From Pseudomonadota bacterium (GTDB lineage: Bacteria; Pseudomonadota; Alphaproteobacteria; Sphingomonadales; SMXR01): a stretch of 48,757 bases of DNA. Location: the NCBI GenBank assembly GCA_022574255.1, contig JACZSK010000011.1, positions 1 through 48,757 of the forward strand, read 5' to 3'. A program made the translations under genes and the position numbers. Position 1 is the stretch's first letter. Each line of letters begins with the position of its first letter. Below are positions 9,827-18,584 of this stretch, piece after piece. The notes beneath the pieces are model-generated. The model searched no databases and had not been told where the DNA came from. It worked only from the letters and a program-made list of their open reading frames with translations.

Positions 9827-9855
9827 TTGCAGTGCGCCCAGCCCTTTGCTATATC
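9827..9855 (+). promoter_or_regulatory. predicted promoter of tRNA-Cys
   Basis: TTGCAG (9827-9832), a 17-bp spacer, then TATATC (9850-9855). A small CCCCTTTTGGGG hairpin follows at 9863-9874 in the leader. The tRNA starts 72 bases after the -10 box. Confidence 0.5.
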
Positions 9856-9927
9856 CACGGCTCCCCTTTTGGGGTCGGGCAATCCCGGCAGGTCAGGGAC
9901 CGGATATGGCCCGGTCTGGTCAAATGG

Positions 9928-10001
9928 GGCGCGGTGGCGGAGTGGCTACGCAGAGGATTGCAAATCCTTGCACACCGGTTCGATTCCGGTCCGCGCCTCC
10001 A
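9928..10001 (+). tRNA. tRNA-Cys (GCA)
   Basis: A complete cloverleaf. The acceptor arms GGCGCGG (9928-9934) and CCGCGCC (9991-9997) pair, the anticodon loop is TTGCAAA with anticodon GCA, and the T loop is TTCGATT. The discriminator is T and CCA is encoded (9999-10001). Its last 24 bases are copied three more times immediately downstream. Confidence 0.96.
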
Positions 10002-10198
10002 GACCCTGCCCGGTTATCGAACCGGTGCTTTTCCGTTCCGGGAGTTCGATTCAGGTCCGCCCCTCCAGACCCTGCCCGGTTATCGAACCGGTGCTTTTCC
10101 GTTCCGGGAGTTCGATTCAGGTCCGCGCCTCCAGACCCTGCCCGAAATCGCCCCGGTGCTTTTCTGCCTTGGGAGTTTGATTCAGGTCCGCGCCTCCA
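10002..10198 (+). repeat. three tandem terminator plus tRNA-tail repeats downstream of tRNA-Cys
   Basis: Units lie at 10002-10067 (66 bp), 10068-10133 (66 bp) and 10134-10198 (65 bp). Units 1 and 2 differ at one base; unit 3 is more diverged. Each unit begins GACCCTGCCCG, carries a hairpin followed by TGCTTTT, and ends in a copy of the last 24 bases of tRNA-Cys including CCA. Against the real tail, identity is 22/24, 23/24 and 22/24. The copies lack the acceptor 5' half, D arm and anticodon arm, so they are not tRNA genes. The layout recalls the E. coli tyrT locus, where tandem repeats also end in a tRNA 3' segment. Confidence 0.92.
10010..10032 (+). terminator. Rho-independent terminator after tRNA-Cys, duplicated in the repeat array
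   Basis: The stem CCGGTT-ATCG-AACCGG is followed by TGCTTTT, starting 8 bases after the tRNA CCA. An identical copy is at 10076-10098. The third copy (in 10134-10170) has lost its pairing. Confidence 0.65.
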
Positions 10199-10283
10199 GA
10201 CCCTGCCACGGAACTGCCAGACCCGCTGCGTTCTTGATTTGAGGTTAATACTGAAATTATTGCCCGGACGGCCTATATTATTA

Positions 10284-10313
10284 TTGGCAGTCTGAAAGCA
10301 GCTTTGCTATAAG
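10284..10313 (+). promoter_or_regulatory. predicted promoter of tRNA-Asn
   Basis: TTGGCA (10284-10289, 5/6 match to the -35 consensus), an 18-bp spacer and TATAAG (10308-10313), in an AT-rich patch 75 bases before tRNA-Asn. This suggests separate transcription from tRNA-Cys. Confidence 0.55.
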
Positions 10314-10387
10314 ATGCGCCGGTCGCCAAATAGGCGGCGGACACGAGTTTCTGGGAGCCGGCGGCGTTAGACCACCGGTTCCGTTGA

Positions 10388-10463
10388 TCCCCAGTAGCTC
10401 AGTTGGTAGAGCAAGCGGCTGTTAACCGCTTTGTCGGTGGTTCGAGTCCGCCCTGGGGAGCCA
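10388..10463 (+). tRNA. tRNA-Asn (GTT)
   Basis: Acceptor TCCCCAG / CTGGGGA, D-arm AGCTCAGTTGGTAGAGC, anticodon loop CTGTTAA with anticodon GTT, T-loop TTCGAGT, discriminator G and encoded CCA (10461-10463). An apparent protein reading through the reverse strand is a translation of this tRNA and is not a gene. Confidence 0.97.
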
Positions 10464-10470
10464 ACATAAA

Positions 10471-10505
10471 AAGTCCGGTCCGGTAAAACGGATCGGGCTT
10501 TTTTC
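10471..10505 (+). terminator. Rho-independent terminator after tRNA-Asn
   Basis: AAGTCCGGTCCG pairs with CGGATCGGGCTT (12 pairs with two G-T wobbles) around a short A-rich loop, followed by TTTTTT. It starts 8 bases after the tRNA CCA. Confidence 0.85.
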
Positions 10506-10697
10506 CCTATAGGGTCCATACAGGGTCCATCGAGCCGGGATTTGGCAGGATATTCCGGGATGAAGTGGGTGCCCAATTTCGGAGCGTAAAGCAAGCCTAC
10601 GTGACCAGACTTAATCTGTGGCAACTACTTGCAGGGATACGCCTCGCGAAGGGCTTTCAATACGCCTATGCGCTCACCGAAACGCTTTATGAAGCTC

Positions 10698-11066
10698 TTA
10701 TTCATATCCACCGCAGGCATGGATTGCCTCAGTGGCGTATTTTATTTCCAAACTGAAACCTTCTCGAAGAGTAATGGAGGAGCCGTTCGGCTCAGGTACT
10801 GCAATTAAAATAAAACTAATGGAACCCATTGTTGTATCTGAAATAATTTCAGTGCGGTCTTCGAATTGACGCAAGAAATACTTTGTAGGATGGGTGCCCG
10901 TCTCTTCCTCCATGTAGAGGATAAAGCAACTTGAAAATTGCTCCACCGACATCGCGGTAACCGCAGAAAACACAGGATTCTGGGCCCTAATGTCGCCCAT
11001 CGATTTATGGAAACTACACGCGCCAACACTCAGGGCCAAAACCCATACGACAAATACTCTCCACAT
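10698..11066 (-). CDS. small lipoprotein of unknown function
   Basis: A 122-residue protein from the ATG at 11066. It starts with a lipoprotein signal peptide (MWRVFVVWVLALSVGAC), with the lipobox LSVGAC placing the lipid-bearing Cys at residue 17. The remainder is a soluble periplasmic domain I do not recognise. GGGGGG lies about 7 bases before this ATG; the open frame runs further upstream but lacks a signal sequence from earlier starts. Codons look more AT-rich than in neighbouring genes and it sits just past a tRNA, so it may have been acquired. Confidence 0.65.
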   Translation of the reverse strand: MWRVFVVWVLALSVGACSFHKSMGDIRAQNPVFSAVTAMSVEQFSSCFILYMEEETGTHPTKYFLRQFEDRTEIISDTTMGSISFILIAVPEPNGSSITLREGFSLEIKYATEAIHACGGYE

Positions 11067-11276
11067 AATTGAACCCCCCATTCGTCTACTACCACTAGAA
11101 CACTTAGCGGTGTCCAGCCGTCGAGTCGAGGGTGGTTTGGCGCCGGCGGCGCGCCTGCCCATTGGCCATCTTGACGCGGTATCAACTTCGATCCACCGTA
11201 CGAGACCCTGAGAACAAGCCCATCCTGGCCTCTGTCGCAATAATCGACCTGCCCTTTCTCGTTGCCGGGAACTCGC

Positions 11277-12863
11277 CTACCCGAACTTTATCGGCTCGAT
11301 TTTCGCTTCTATGAGGAATGGCCCGCGTTTTTTCATCGCCGCCGCCAGCAGGTCGTGGAAGGCCTCGGCGGTGTCCGCCCGGGCGGCCTCAACCCCCATG
11401 CCTTCAGCCATGCGCACGAAATCGAGTTCGGGATTGCCGATGGACAGCATTTCCTGTGCGTTTCGCCCCGGTGCGCCGGCGCCGACCCGCACATGTTCGA
11501 TATTCAGGATCGAATAGGTGCTGTTGGCGAAAATGATGGTCAGAACGTCAAGATTCTCGCGCGCCTGTGTCCACAGGCTTTGAATGGTATACATCGCGGA
11601 GCCATCGCCCTCGAGGCTGATGACCTTGCGCCCCGGGCAGGCAATGGCGGCGCCGGTGGCCACCGGCAGGCCCTGGCCAATGGACCCGCCGGTGACCTCC
11701 AGCCAGTCGTGCGGGGGGGCGCCCGCGGTCAGCGGCCCCAGCGCCATGCCGCTGGTGATCGCCTCGTCGGAGACAATCGCCCCTTCGGGCAACAGGAGGC
11801 CCATCGAGGCGCCGATGGTCGCCGGCGTCAATTCGCCCCTGGGCAGGCCCGGCTTGAAGGTCTTGGCGGAACAATCGGGCTCCGACGGGGCATCCACAGC
11901 GTCCGCAAGTGCCTCCAGCGCCCCGGTGATATCCTCATTAAACCGCGCCAGCAGATCGACAGCGCAATCCTCCGGTGTCAACCAGCTGTCTTCTCCGGGA
12001 TAGCCGAAAAAGGAAACCGGCGCAGCGGCCCCGGCGAGAATCAAATGGCTGGCCCCCTGCATGCTGGCCTTCGCCATATCCGCAAAATAGGGAATTTTCT
12101 CGACCAATGGCCGCCCGGCGCCGCGCTCAATGCGCGCGTTGAAGGTGGGGCACATCAATTTGCAGCCGGTTGCCGCCTGAATACGCCCGGCGGCCTGCAG
12201 ACCACGGCCATTCACGCCCGCGCCCGCCAGGCAAAGTATATTACCAGCGCCGCCGGAAGAAAGGATGCGGGCCATGGAGTCAATGGTATCCGCCCCGGGC
12301 ATTTCCGGCGCCGGCGCCGCTATGGGCTTTGCCGCTGCCGCCCCCACTGTCCAGGCCAGATCGGCAGGCAGCATCAGGGTGGCAATCTGGCCGGGACAGG
12401 TGCAGGCAGCAGTAACCGCGTCGCGCGCGTCCCTGGCAACCTGGTCTATGGTTTCAGAGGTCCTGACCCAGGCCGAGACGGTCCCGGCGATGCCCTCGAT
12501 ATCAGAGGCAAGCGGCGCGTCATGCTGGCGGTGGAAAATAGCATGATCGCCGATGATATTGACGATCGGCGAATGGGCGCGCCGGGCGTTATGCAGGTTG
12601 GCCAGGCCGTTGCCGAGGCCTGGGCCGAGATGCAGCAGCGTAACTGCGGGTTTGCCGGTCATGCGGGCGTAGCCATCGGCGGCGCCGGTCACCACACCCT
12701 CGAACAGACCCAGCACCGGGCGCAATCCGGGAACCTTGTCCAGAGCGGCGACGAAATGCATTTCCGACGTTCCGGGATTGGTGAAACAGGTATCCACACC
12801 GGCCGCCACCAGGGTTGCGACCACCGCTTCCGCCCCGTTCATATCGGCACCTGTATCGGCCAT
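11277..12863 (-). CDS. ThDP-dependent acetolactate-synthase-like enzyme
   Basis: A 528-residue enzyme with the three-domain fold of the acetolactate synthase / benzoylformate decarboxylase group. The N-terminal Pyr domain has the catalytic Glu (E55 in GLFEGVVTGAADGYAR). A central domain follows, and the C-terminal domain has the ThDP-Mg motif starting EGDGSAMY near residue 417 and ending IIFANSTYS. The family acts on 2-keto acids by decarboxylation or carboligation. No small regulatory subunit (ilvH) is adjacent, and the sequence is shorter than IlvB, so it is probably not the branched-chain enzyme. MdlC-like or other 2-ketoacid decarboxylases are alternatives. It is monocistronic. Confidence 0.85.
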   Translation of the reverse strand: MADTGADMNGAEAVVATLVAAGVDTCFTNPGTSEMHFVAALDKVPGLRPVLGLFEGVVTGAADGYARMTGKPAVTLLHLGPGLGNGLANLHNARRAHSPIVNIIGDHAIFHRQHDAPLASDIEGIAGTVSAWVRTSETIDQVARDARDAVTAACTCPGQIATLMLPADLAWTVGAAAAKPIAAPAPEMPGADTIDSMARILSSGGAGNILCLAGAGVNGRGLQAAGRIQAATGCKLMCPTFNARIERGAGRPLVEKIPYFADMAKASMQGASHLILAGAAAPVSFFGYPGEDSWLTPEDCAVDLLARFNEDITGALEALADAVDAPSEPDCSAKTFKPGLPRGELTPATIGASMGLLLPEGAIVSDEAITSGMALGPLTAGAPPHDWLEVTGGSIGQGLPVATGAAIACPGRKVISLEGDGSAMYTIQSLWTQARENLDVLTIIFANSTYSILNIEHVRVGAGAPGRNAQEMLSIGNPELDFVRMAEGMGVEAARADTAEAFHDLLAAAMKKRGPFLIEAKIEPIKFG

Positions 12864-12965
12864 ACGTCCTGTCCCTTCTGTCGCCGCAATGCAGTTATCG
12901 AGCGATGTGGGCTATAGCCATATGCGCCGGGACCGCCAAGCACAAGGGGACAAAATCGCGCAGGA

Positions 12966-12998
12966 ATAAAAAAGCCGGGCCCCGCGAGGGGTCCGGCT
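12966..12998 (-). terminator. Rho-independent terminator downstream of the chemoreceptor gene
   Basis: On the minus strand AGCCGGACCCC-TCGC-GGGGCCCGGCT forms an 11-bp stem with one mismatch, followed by TTTTTT. It ends transcription of the chemoreceptor before the ThDP enzyme gene. Confidence 0.85.
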
Positions 12999-13065
12999 CA
13001 TTACAACTTTTTACTATAGAGAGGAACTAGGGAGGTATGCCCGGCCCGGTGCGGAGCCGGTGAAC

Positions 13066-13090
13066 GGCGGGGCGCATTCAGCGCCCCGCC
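13066..13090. other. perfect 10-bp inverted repeat after the chemoreceptor stop
   Basis: GGCGGGGCGC and GCGCCCCGCC surround ATTCA. There is no T run on the minus strand, so it is more likely an mRNA 3' hairpin protecting against decay than a second terminator. Confidence 0.5.
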
Positions 13091-13098
13091 CGCATTTT

Positions 13099-15081
13099 CT
13101 AATCGTCCTTGATACCGAGCTGAGACAGGAATTCCTTGATTTCACTGCTCAGGGTCTCGGACTGGACCGACAGCTCCGCGGTGGCCTCGTTGACCTCATT
13201 GACGCCCTGGGACGCTTGATCGGCGGCTTCGTTCACCGTCTGGATCGCCGTGGTCACCTCTTCGGTACCGGAGGCGGCCTGCTGGGTGTTGCGGGCGATC
13301 TCCTGGGTCGCGGCGCTCTGCTCTTCAACCGCTGCTGAAATACCCTGCGAGGTCTCGTTGACCTTTGCGATGGTCGAGGAGATGCCCTCGATCGCAGTCA
13401 CCACCTGGCTGGTCGCAGACTGCATACCGTCGATCTGCTTGGTGATGTCCTCGGTGGCCTTGGCGGTCTGTTGCGCCAGCGCCTTGACCTCGGATGCGAC
13501 AACCGCGAAGCCCTTGCCGGCCTCACCGGCGCGTGCTGCCTCGATCGTGGCGTTCAGGGCCAGGAGGTTGGTCTGCGATGCGATGTCGTTGATCAGATTG
13601 ACGACTTCGCCAATCTTCTGGCCCGCTTCATCCAGCGACTTTACCAGCTCGCTGGTGGAAGCAGCTTCCTCCATGGCCTCGCTGGAGACCTCGGAGGCCT
13701 GCTGCACCTGACGGCTGATCTCGTCGGTCGAGGTCGCCAGCTCCTCGGCAGCGGAAGCAACCGCGCTGACATTGCCGGAAGTCTGCTCGGCCACCGCCGC
13801 AACGGCGGCTGACTGGGTCTTGACCTGCTCGACAGCGGTAGCCATCGTTTCAGACGTTGCTTTCAGCTCGGTAGCGGCGGCTGCGACCGCAGTCGCAACG
13901 CCATCCACCTTACCGGCGATGTTGACCTGATCGGTGATGACGCTCCAGGCCAACAGTGCCTGGACATAGTCGCCGGCCTGACTGTAGACAGCGGAGACCT
14001 TCAGCGACAGGGTATGCTCGCCAAGACTGATATTGGATTCCCACGGCAAATTCGTAGGATCAGCGAGAATCTTCCGCTGATGCGCCGGGTTCTTGTGGAA
14101 AATATCAATGCACTGGCCAACGATATCTTCGGCCCTGCAGGGCAGAAGACTCTCGATCGTCTTCAAGGTGTCGACGCTGGTCTTGTTGGCATATGTGATA
14201 ACCAAAGTTGCGGGATCACAGGTCAGAACATTGATCGGAAGCTGATCGATCATCTGCAGCATCTGCTCGGTTTGTTCTTCCTTCTCAACCCGGTCTGTTA
14301 CGACGCTCCACGCCAGAAGCGCCAGTTCATACTCGCCTTCATCGTTGAAGACCGCGGAAACCTTAAGTTCCAACTTGTGCTCGCCAAGCGTGATGATCGT
14401 CTCGAAAGGCAGATTCGCCGGATCACCAAGTATTTTCCGCTGCGCGGCGGGGTTTTTGTGGAACACGTCAACGCACTGGCCAACGACTTCGTCTGCCCTG
14501 CAAGGCAGAAGATCCTCAATACTCTTCAGGGTCTCGAGGCTGGTCTTGTTGGCGTAGTTGATGACGACTTCCTTGGGATCGCAGGTCAGAACATTGACCG
14601 GAAGCTGGTCGAGAATCTGAAGAAGCTGCTTGGTCTCGGCTTCCTGCTTCTTTTCCTTTGTAATCACGCTCCAGGCGACCATGGCGGCGACATACTCGCC
14701 ATCGCTGTTACGCAGAGCCGAAACCTGAAGTCTCAGGGTCTCTTCACCAAGCTGAATCTCCGCTTCATGCGGCAGATTACTGGGGTCGGCTAGCATGCGG
14801 CGCTGGAATTCCGGATTCTTGTGGAACACATCGATGCAGCAGCCCAGTATCTCATCGGCCTTGATCGGCAGCAAATGTTCGATTGTTTTCAGGGTTTCAA
14901 TGGTGCCAGCGTTCACATAGCGAACCTTGAATTCCTTGATATCGCAGACAATCACATTGACGGGCAGCTGGCCCACCATCTCGGCGTACAGATCATTCGA
15001 AAAAAGGGATTTCTTCGGTTCGGCTGAGCCGTTGGTTACAGCCTCACCTGATGGTTGTTCTTGAGCGGATGCTTCAAGCAT
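13099..15081 (-). CDS. soluble methyl-accepting chemotaxis protein with three PAS repeats
   Basis: A 660-residue chemoreceptor with no membrane segment, so cytoplasmic. Three PAS-like repeats, each about 121 residues, span roughly 29-140, 150-262 and 271-385. Each carries an LP-[VI]-NV start, a Y-[AV]-N segment, FHKNP (His 87, 208 and 329), a following Q-R-[RK]-[MI]-L, and a closing AWSV. The rest is a coiled-coil signalling domain with the canonical CheA/CheW-binding tip at about 492-532 (region around [20 protein letters not shown]). It should sense an internal ligand or redox state and control CheA. The ribosome site AGGAGGT lies just before the ATG. No other che genes are nearby. Confidence 0.93.
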   Translation of the reverse strand: MLEASAQEQPSGEAVTNGSAEPKKSLFSNDLYAEMVGQLPVNVIVCDIKEFKVRYVNAGTIETLKTIEHLLPIKADEILGCCIDVFHKNPEFQRRMLADPSNLPHEAEIQLGEETLRLQVSALRNSDGEYVAAMVAWSVITKEKKQEAETKQLLQILDQLPVNVLTCDPKEVVINYANKTSLETLKSIEDLLPCRADEVVGQCVDVFHKNPAAQRKILGDPANLPFETIITLGEHKLELKVSAVFNDEGEYELALLAWSVVTDRVEKEEQTEQMLQMIDQLPINVLTCDPATLVITYANKTSVDTLKTIESLLPCRAEDIVGQCIDIFHKNPAHQRKILADPTNLPWESNISLGEHTLSLKVSAVYSQAGDYVQALLAWSVITDQVNIAGKVDGVATAVAAAATELKATSETMATAVEQVKTQSAAVAAVAEQTSGNVSAVASAAEELATSTDEISRQVQQASEVSSEAMEEAASTSELVKSLDEAGQKIGEVVNLINDIASQTNLLALNATIEAARAGEAGKGFAVVASEVKALAQQTAKATEDITKQIDGMQSATSQVVTAIEGISSTIAKVNETSQGISAAVEEQSAATQEIARNTQQAASGTEEVTTAIQTVNEAADQASQGVNEVNEATAELSVQSETLSSEIKEFLSQLGIKDD

Positions 15082-15441
15082 ATTGACCTCCTAGATCCTA
15101 GTCCCGGGCATACTCCTGTATGCGCCTGACCCCCAGCGAGCGGAATTTGGATGCGACAGTTAGACAATAACTTCGTAAATTCTTCGTTAAGGTTATTTAA
15201 GAAGTTCATTAATCGGACCAATTTACTCCTGAGTCGCTTCCAGACACACTTTCAGAGAGTGCATTCAATGATAAATTTTTCTCCGGACGCCAATACAGGC
15301 ATTGCGGACGAAATTTCGCCGCCGGACGTTAACCTTACGGGCTGGCTCACGGCGGAGTCGTTACGGGCCCGGGCACCAATGATTCGTTTGGAAATTACCT
15401 AGATTTGCGCTACCGGCGAAGATGACAGGACGTCCCGGCCT
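15082..15441. other. gene-free stretch upstream of the chemoreceptor
   Basis: About 360 bases that are AT-richer near 15160-15260. It should hold the chemoreceptor promoter (minus strand). I see no gene, strong hairpin or known operator. Confidence 0.4.
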
Positions 15442-16074
15442 CTATTCGGAATCGCTCTCGCCGATGGTATCGTTATTGCCCAGCAGTTCAGCGGCCTCGC
15501 GGCGTTCTTCCGGCGTCAGGGCTTCGAATGTCCGGTCGCGGGCTGTTTCGGCCAGATCGCGAAACTCGCCTTCGATCGTTCCCTCCGCCGCTCTGGAAAA
15601 CCAGACATGTGCCTGCACCCAGTCACTGTTGGTAATCTCGCCGTCCAGGTAAAGAATGCCGGTTTGCAATTGCGCGCGCGGGTCGCCCTGTTCGGCGGCG
15701 GAAAAATACCATTCAAAGGCCTGATGGGCGTCTTCTTCAACGCCATTACCGGCGGCATACATTTCGCCCAGCATGTAGCTGGCGCGCGCGAGGCCTGCCC
15801 CGCCGGCCAATTGAAACCAGTGCGCCGCTTCAGCGCTGTCCGCCGCAACACCTCTGCCATTCAGATACATCAGCCCGGCCCGAAACTGAGCTTCGCTGTC
15901 ACCGGCGTTAGCCAGCGGCAGCCAGATTGCCAGAGCCCCGGCGTAATCCTGCAAGCTGTAGGCGGCAACGCCATCACCAAAGCTTTGGCCGGACGCAGGC
16001 GCGGCCCACAGGTTGGCGGACCAGACGCTTGCGGGAAAGATCAGAGCCGCTAATATGGTCGCGGTTTTTCGCAT
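15442..16074 (-). CDS. exported Sel1-repeat (TPR-like) protein
   Basis: A 210-residue protein with a signal peptide (MRKTATILAALIFPASVWSA...). Helical Sel1-like repeats cover about residues 30-175; recognisable units include FRAGLMYLNGRGVAADSAEA, ASYMLGEMYAAGNGVEED and LQTGILYLDGE. Such repeats form protein-binding solenoids, often in the periplasm and linked to envelope upkeep or signalling. The partner is unknown. The C-terminus is acidic. The ribosome site is weak. It diverges from the YceI cluster to its right. Confidence 0.8.
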   Translation of the reverse strand: MRKTATILAALIFPASVWSANLWAAPASGQSFGDGVAAYSLQDYAGALAIWLPLANAGDSEAQFRAGLMYLNGRGVAADSAEAAHWFQLAGGAGLARASYMLGEMYAAGNGVEEDAHQAFEWYFSAAEQGDPRAQLQTGILYLDGEITNSDWVQAHVWFSRAAEGTIEGEFRDLAETARDRTFEALTPEERREAAELLGNNDTIGESDSE

Positions 16075-16152
16075 ATGTGCGATTTTCGGCCTTCAGGGTT
16101 AACGATTGGTTGCCAAGGCGGGAGATCTGCCATTTTCACAGGAGGGCAGCCC

Positions 16153-16824
16153 ATGCTGCACGCGCCAGGTAAATCCACTGGAAAATCCACTGGCAACTTC
16201 TTAGGAACCGCGACCGTCCTGGCCGCCATCCTGGCCGTCGGTGGCTGTTCTGTGCTGTTGGCAAAGATTGTCCCCAGTCATAACCAGACCGTCGATATGT
16301 CAGCCCTTCCGTCTGGCCGCTATGTGATGGATCCGGCCCATGGTTCGCTGCATTTCAAGGTGGATCACATGGGCTATTCGATTTATGTGGCGCGCTTCAA
16401 CGATATTGAAGCCACCTTCCAGTTTGACAATGCGAAACCCGAGGAAAGCGCGCTGGCCGTTGTCATCGCCGCCGACAGCGTCGATACCGGCAATGCGCGC
16501 ATGGACGATTTGTTAAAAGGCACTGACTTCCTGCACGCCAGGCGCTTTCCGCGCATCACCATCGAAGCGAGCGGGATTACCATCCTCGACGAGAAATCCG
16601 GCGTCATCGACAGTACCCTCACCTTTCACGGCGTGACAAAGCAGATACCGCTATACATCACCTTCAACGGTGGCGCCAAAAACCTGCTGACCGGCAAATA
16701 TACCCTGGGCTTTTCCGCAACAGCGACGCTGCAACGCTCGGATTTCAATATGAAAGCCTATATCCCACTGGTGGGCGACGAGGTAACGATAGAAATAGAA
16801 GCGGAATTCCAGAAGAAGAAATAG
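16153..16824 (+). CDS. YceI-family periplasmic lipoprotein
   Basis: A 223-residue protein from the ATG preceded by GGAGGG. An N-terminal signal ends in a lipobox-like AVGGC, then a YceI domain runs to the end: DPAHGSLHFKVDHMGYSIYVARF, later RFPRITIEASGI and the FSATATLQRSDFNM strand. YceI proteins are lipocalin-like barrels that bind isoprenoid lipids. It is followed after 22 bases by a cytochrome b561 and a second YceI gene, a recurrent trio that suggests quinone-linked periplasmic redox work. An upstream in-frame start (16075) lacks a good ribosome site. Confidence 0.87.
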   Translation: MLHAPGKSTGKSTGNFLGTATVLAAILAVGGCSVLLAKIVPSHNQTVDMSALPSGRYVMDPAHGSLHFKVDHMGYSIYVARFNDIEATFQFDNAKPEESALAVVIAADSVDTGNARMDDLLKGTDFLHARRFPRITIEASGITILDEKSGVIDSTLTFHGVTKQIPLYITFNGGAKNLLTGKYTLGFSATATLQRSDFNMKAYIPLVGDEVTIEIEAEFQKKK

Positions 16825-16846
16825 CGACCGGGAAAGGAGCCATGCC

Positions 16847-17476
16847 ATGTCGTTTCGTAACCGAAATGACAACCGGGGAAACGGGAATGCGCGATACGGG
16901 ATGGTCGCCATCCTTTTGCATTGGCTGATCGCGGGCATTATTTTCGGCCAGTTGTGGATCGGCTTCTGGATGGAAGACCTGGCAAAGGGATCCTTCGACC
17001 GGTTCCAGGCATTGCAGTGGCATAAATCCGTGGGGCTGACCATCCTGATCCTGTCGGTGGGGCGTCTGGTCTGGCGCCTGATGAACCCGGCGCCACCCGC
17101 GCCGCCGCAGATGAAACCCGCGGAACGGCGGCTGGCGGGCGCGGCGCATGCTGGCCTTTATTTCCTGATGATCGCCGTGCCCCTGGCCGGATGGGCAACG
17201 GTATCCGCCTCGCCATTGGGGCTGCCAACAACGTTGTACGGGGTCATCGACTGGCCACATATTCCGATGCTGGCCAACGCCGCCGACAAGAAAGCGGCGG
17301 AGCAACTGATGCATGAAATTCATGGGGTTCTGGTTTTTTCCCTGATCGGGCTTTTTCTGCTCCATATTCTGGCCGCACTTCGCCATCAGTATCTGCTGAA
17401 GGACAACGTGATCGCGCGCATGGTACCGTGGCTTGGCGCAGGGGGCGGGCAAGACGCGTCGCCGAACCAGGATTGA
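16847..17476 (+). CDS. cytochrome b561
   Basis: A 209-residue inner-membrane di-heme cytochrome with four hydrophobic segments. Likely heme ligands are H25 (LLHW), H59 (WHKS), H159 (MHEIHG) and H173 or H180 (LLHILAALRH). The protein is thought to move electrons between the quinone pool and periplasmic acceptors. AGGAG stands 8 bases before the ATG. It lies between two YceI genes and is probably cotranscribed with both. The tail after residue 195 is Gly/Asp-rich and not conserved. Confidence 0.9.
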   Translation: MSFRNRNDNRGNGNARYGMVAILLHWLIAGIIFGQLWIGFWMEDLAKGSFDRFQALQWHKSVGLTILILSVGRLVWRLMNPAPPAPPQMKPAERRLAGAAHAGLYFLMIAVPLAGWATVSASPLGLPTTLYGVIDWPHIPMLANAADKKAAEQLMHEIHGVLVFSLIGLFLLHILAALRHQYLLKDNVIARMVPWLGAGGGQDASPNQD

Positions 17477-17486
17477 GGCACAGAAA

Positions 17487-18050
17487 TTGCCCAGGATATT
17501 CATTGCCGCCCTGCTTTACGCGCTGCTCTCGCAATCGGCGGCAGCCGCGGAATGGCGCGTTGCGAATGCCGACAGTCATATCGCCTTTCATGGCAGCATG
17601 CTTGGCGTTCCTGTCACCGGCTATTTCACGAAGTTCGAAAGCCAGATCGACTTTGACCCCGATGATCTGGAAGGCGCGCATCTGTCCATCCTCATCGACA
17701 TGACGGCGGTGAACACCGCCCATGAAGAGCGGGATACCGCCCTGAAGCTGCCGGAATGGTTTGCGGTGCAATCATACGCCCAGGCCAAATTTACCGCCAC
17801 CCGGTTCCGGCGCACCGGCGACGGCGCCTTTGAAGCGATTGGGTCGCTGACCGTCAAGGGCATGGAAAAGGATATAACCCTGCCCTTCTCCCTGGCGATT
17901 GATGGTGACACCGCTGTTGTTTCGGGCTCGATTGACCTCAACCGGCGCGACTTTAATATCGGCGATGGTGATTGGGCGAACGACCGGCTGGTGGCGTTCG
18001 ATGTGCGGGTTGAATTCAAAATTGTCGCGGCGCGGGTTTGCCCGCAATAG
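17487..18050 (+). CDS. second YceI-family periplasmic protein
   Basis: A 187-residue protein if started at TTG 17487, which gives a clean signal peptide (MPRIFIAALLYALLSQSAAA) with GAGG 8 bases upstream. An ATG at 17433 in the same frame would overlap the cytochrome gene by 44 bases and add 18 basic residues. The YceI domain is visible in ADSHIAFHGSMLGVPVTGYF, the mid-domain LTVKGMEKDITLPFSL and the final SIDLNRRDFNIGDGDW. It differs from the upstream YceI in having a normal signal peptide, not a lipobox, so the pair may place the same fold in two locations. Confidence 0.85.
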   Translation: MPRIFIAALLYALLSQSAAAAEWRVANADSHIAFHGSMLGVPVTGYFTKFESQIDFDPDDLEGAHLSILIDMTAVNTAHEERDTALKLPEWFAVQSYAQAKFTATRFRRTGDGAFEAIGSLTVKGMEKDITLPFSLAIDGDTAVVSGSIDLNRRDFNIGDGDWANDRLVAFDVRVEFKIVAARVCPQ

Positions 18051-18125
18051 ATTTTTCAGCGCGACAGCCGATAAAGTTTCTCTATAGTGGTTCCGGCAAG
18101 GGATTTAAGGACCGCGGGGCGCGAA

Positions 18126-18533
18126 ATGGCGTTAAGAGATACTCTCACCAAATGGGGCCAGCGGGCCCCTGATCTGTTTTACGCCGTGCTGCATGTCATT
18201 ACCTGGCTGATCGTGTTTGTCGTCGGGGTTGAGGTGGCGCGCCAACTGGACCAGCCGACGGGGTATGGGACCATCGCCGCCTGGTTCGCGGCCCTGTACC
18301 TGACAGCGCATTACGATGTTGGATGGGGAGCCTGGATGATACTGCTGATCGGCTATACGGGTTTCGGCCTCGTCTATAACAATTTTGCCGATACCGGATA
18401 TAATCTGTTCTTCAACGAATATAGCTATGCGCGGGGCGTCTATGGAGCCATCACCTTGCATGCTCTGGTTTTCGCCGGCCCGGTTATGGTCAACAAGTTA
18501 TTTGGCGGCGCTTTGGAAGGAAAGAAGCAATAA
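18126..18533 (+). CDS. integral membrane protein of unknown function
   Basis: A 135-residue protein from the ATG at 18126, with about four hydrophobic helices (near LFYAVLHVITWLIVFVVGVE, AAWFAALYLTAHY, WMILLIGYTGFGLVY and ITLHALVFAGPVMVNKLF). No family recognised. A GTG at 18087 would extend it by 13 residues but has no ribosome site. It lies between the YceI trio and queC with modest gaps. Confidence 0.65.
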   Translation: MALRDTLTKWGQRAPDLFYAVLHVITWLIVFVVGVEVARQLDQPTGYGTIAAWFAALYLTAHYDVGWGAWMILLIGYTGFGLVYNNFADTGYNLFFNEYSYARGVYGAITLHALVFAGPVMVNKLFGGALEGKKQ

Positions 18534-18584
18534 TTTCGCCCGGGCCGCCAAGTCCCGCTGGAATTCACCGCAGCTCAAAATTCC

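Noticed and set aside
10002-10198. Additional tRNA genes in the repeat array
   Set aside because: Only the 3' 24 bases are present; no anticodon arm or 5' acceptor strand.
10002-10198. CRISPR array
   Set aside because: Units are contiguous tandem copies without unique spacers.
10367-10624. Open frame of 85 residues on minus over tRNA-Asn
   Set aside because: Its typical GRTRTTDKAVNSRLLYQLSY stretch is just the translated tRNA; no gene support.
11262-12917. 551-residue plus-strand frame
   Set aside because: Antisense shadow of the ThDP enzyme gene; no recognisable domain.
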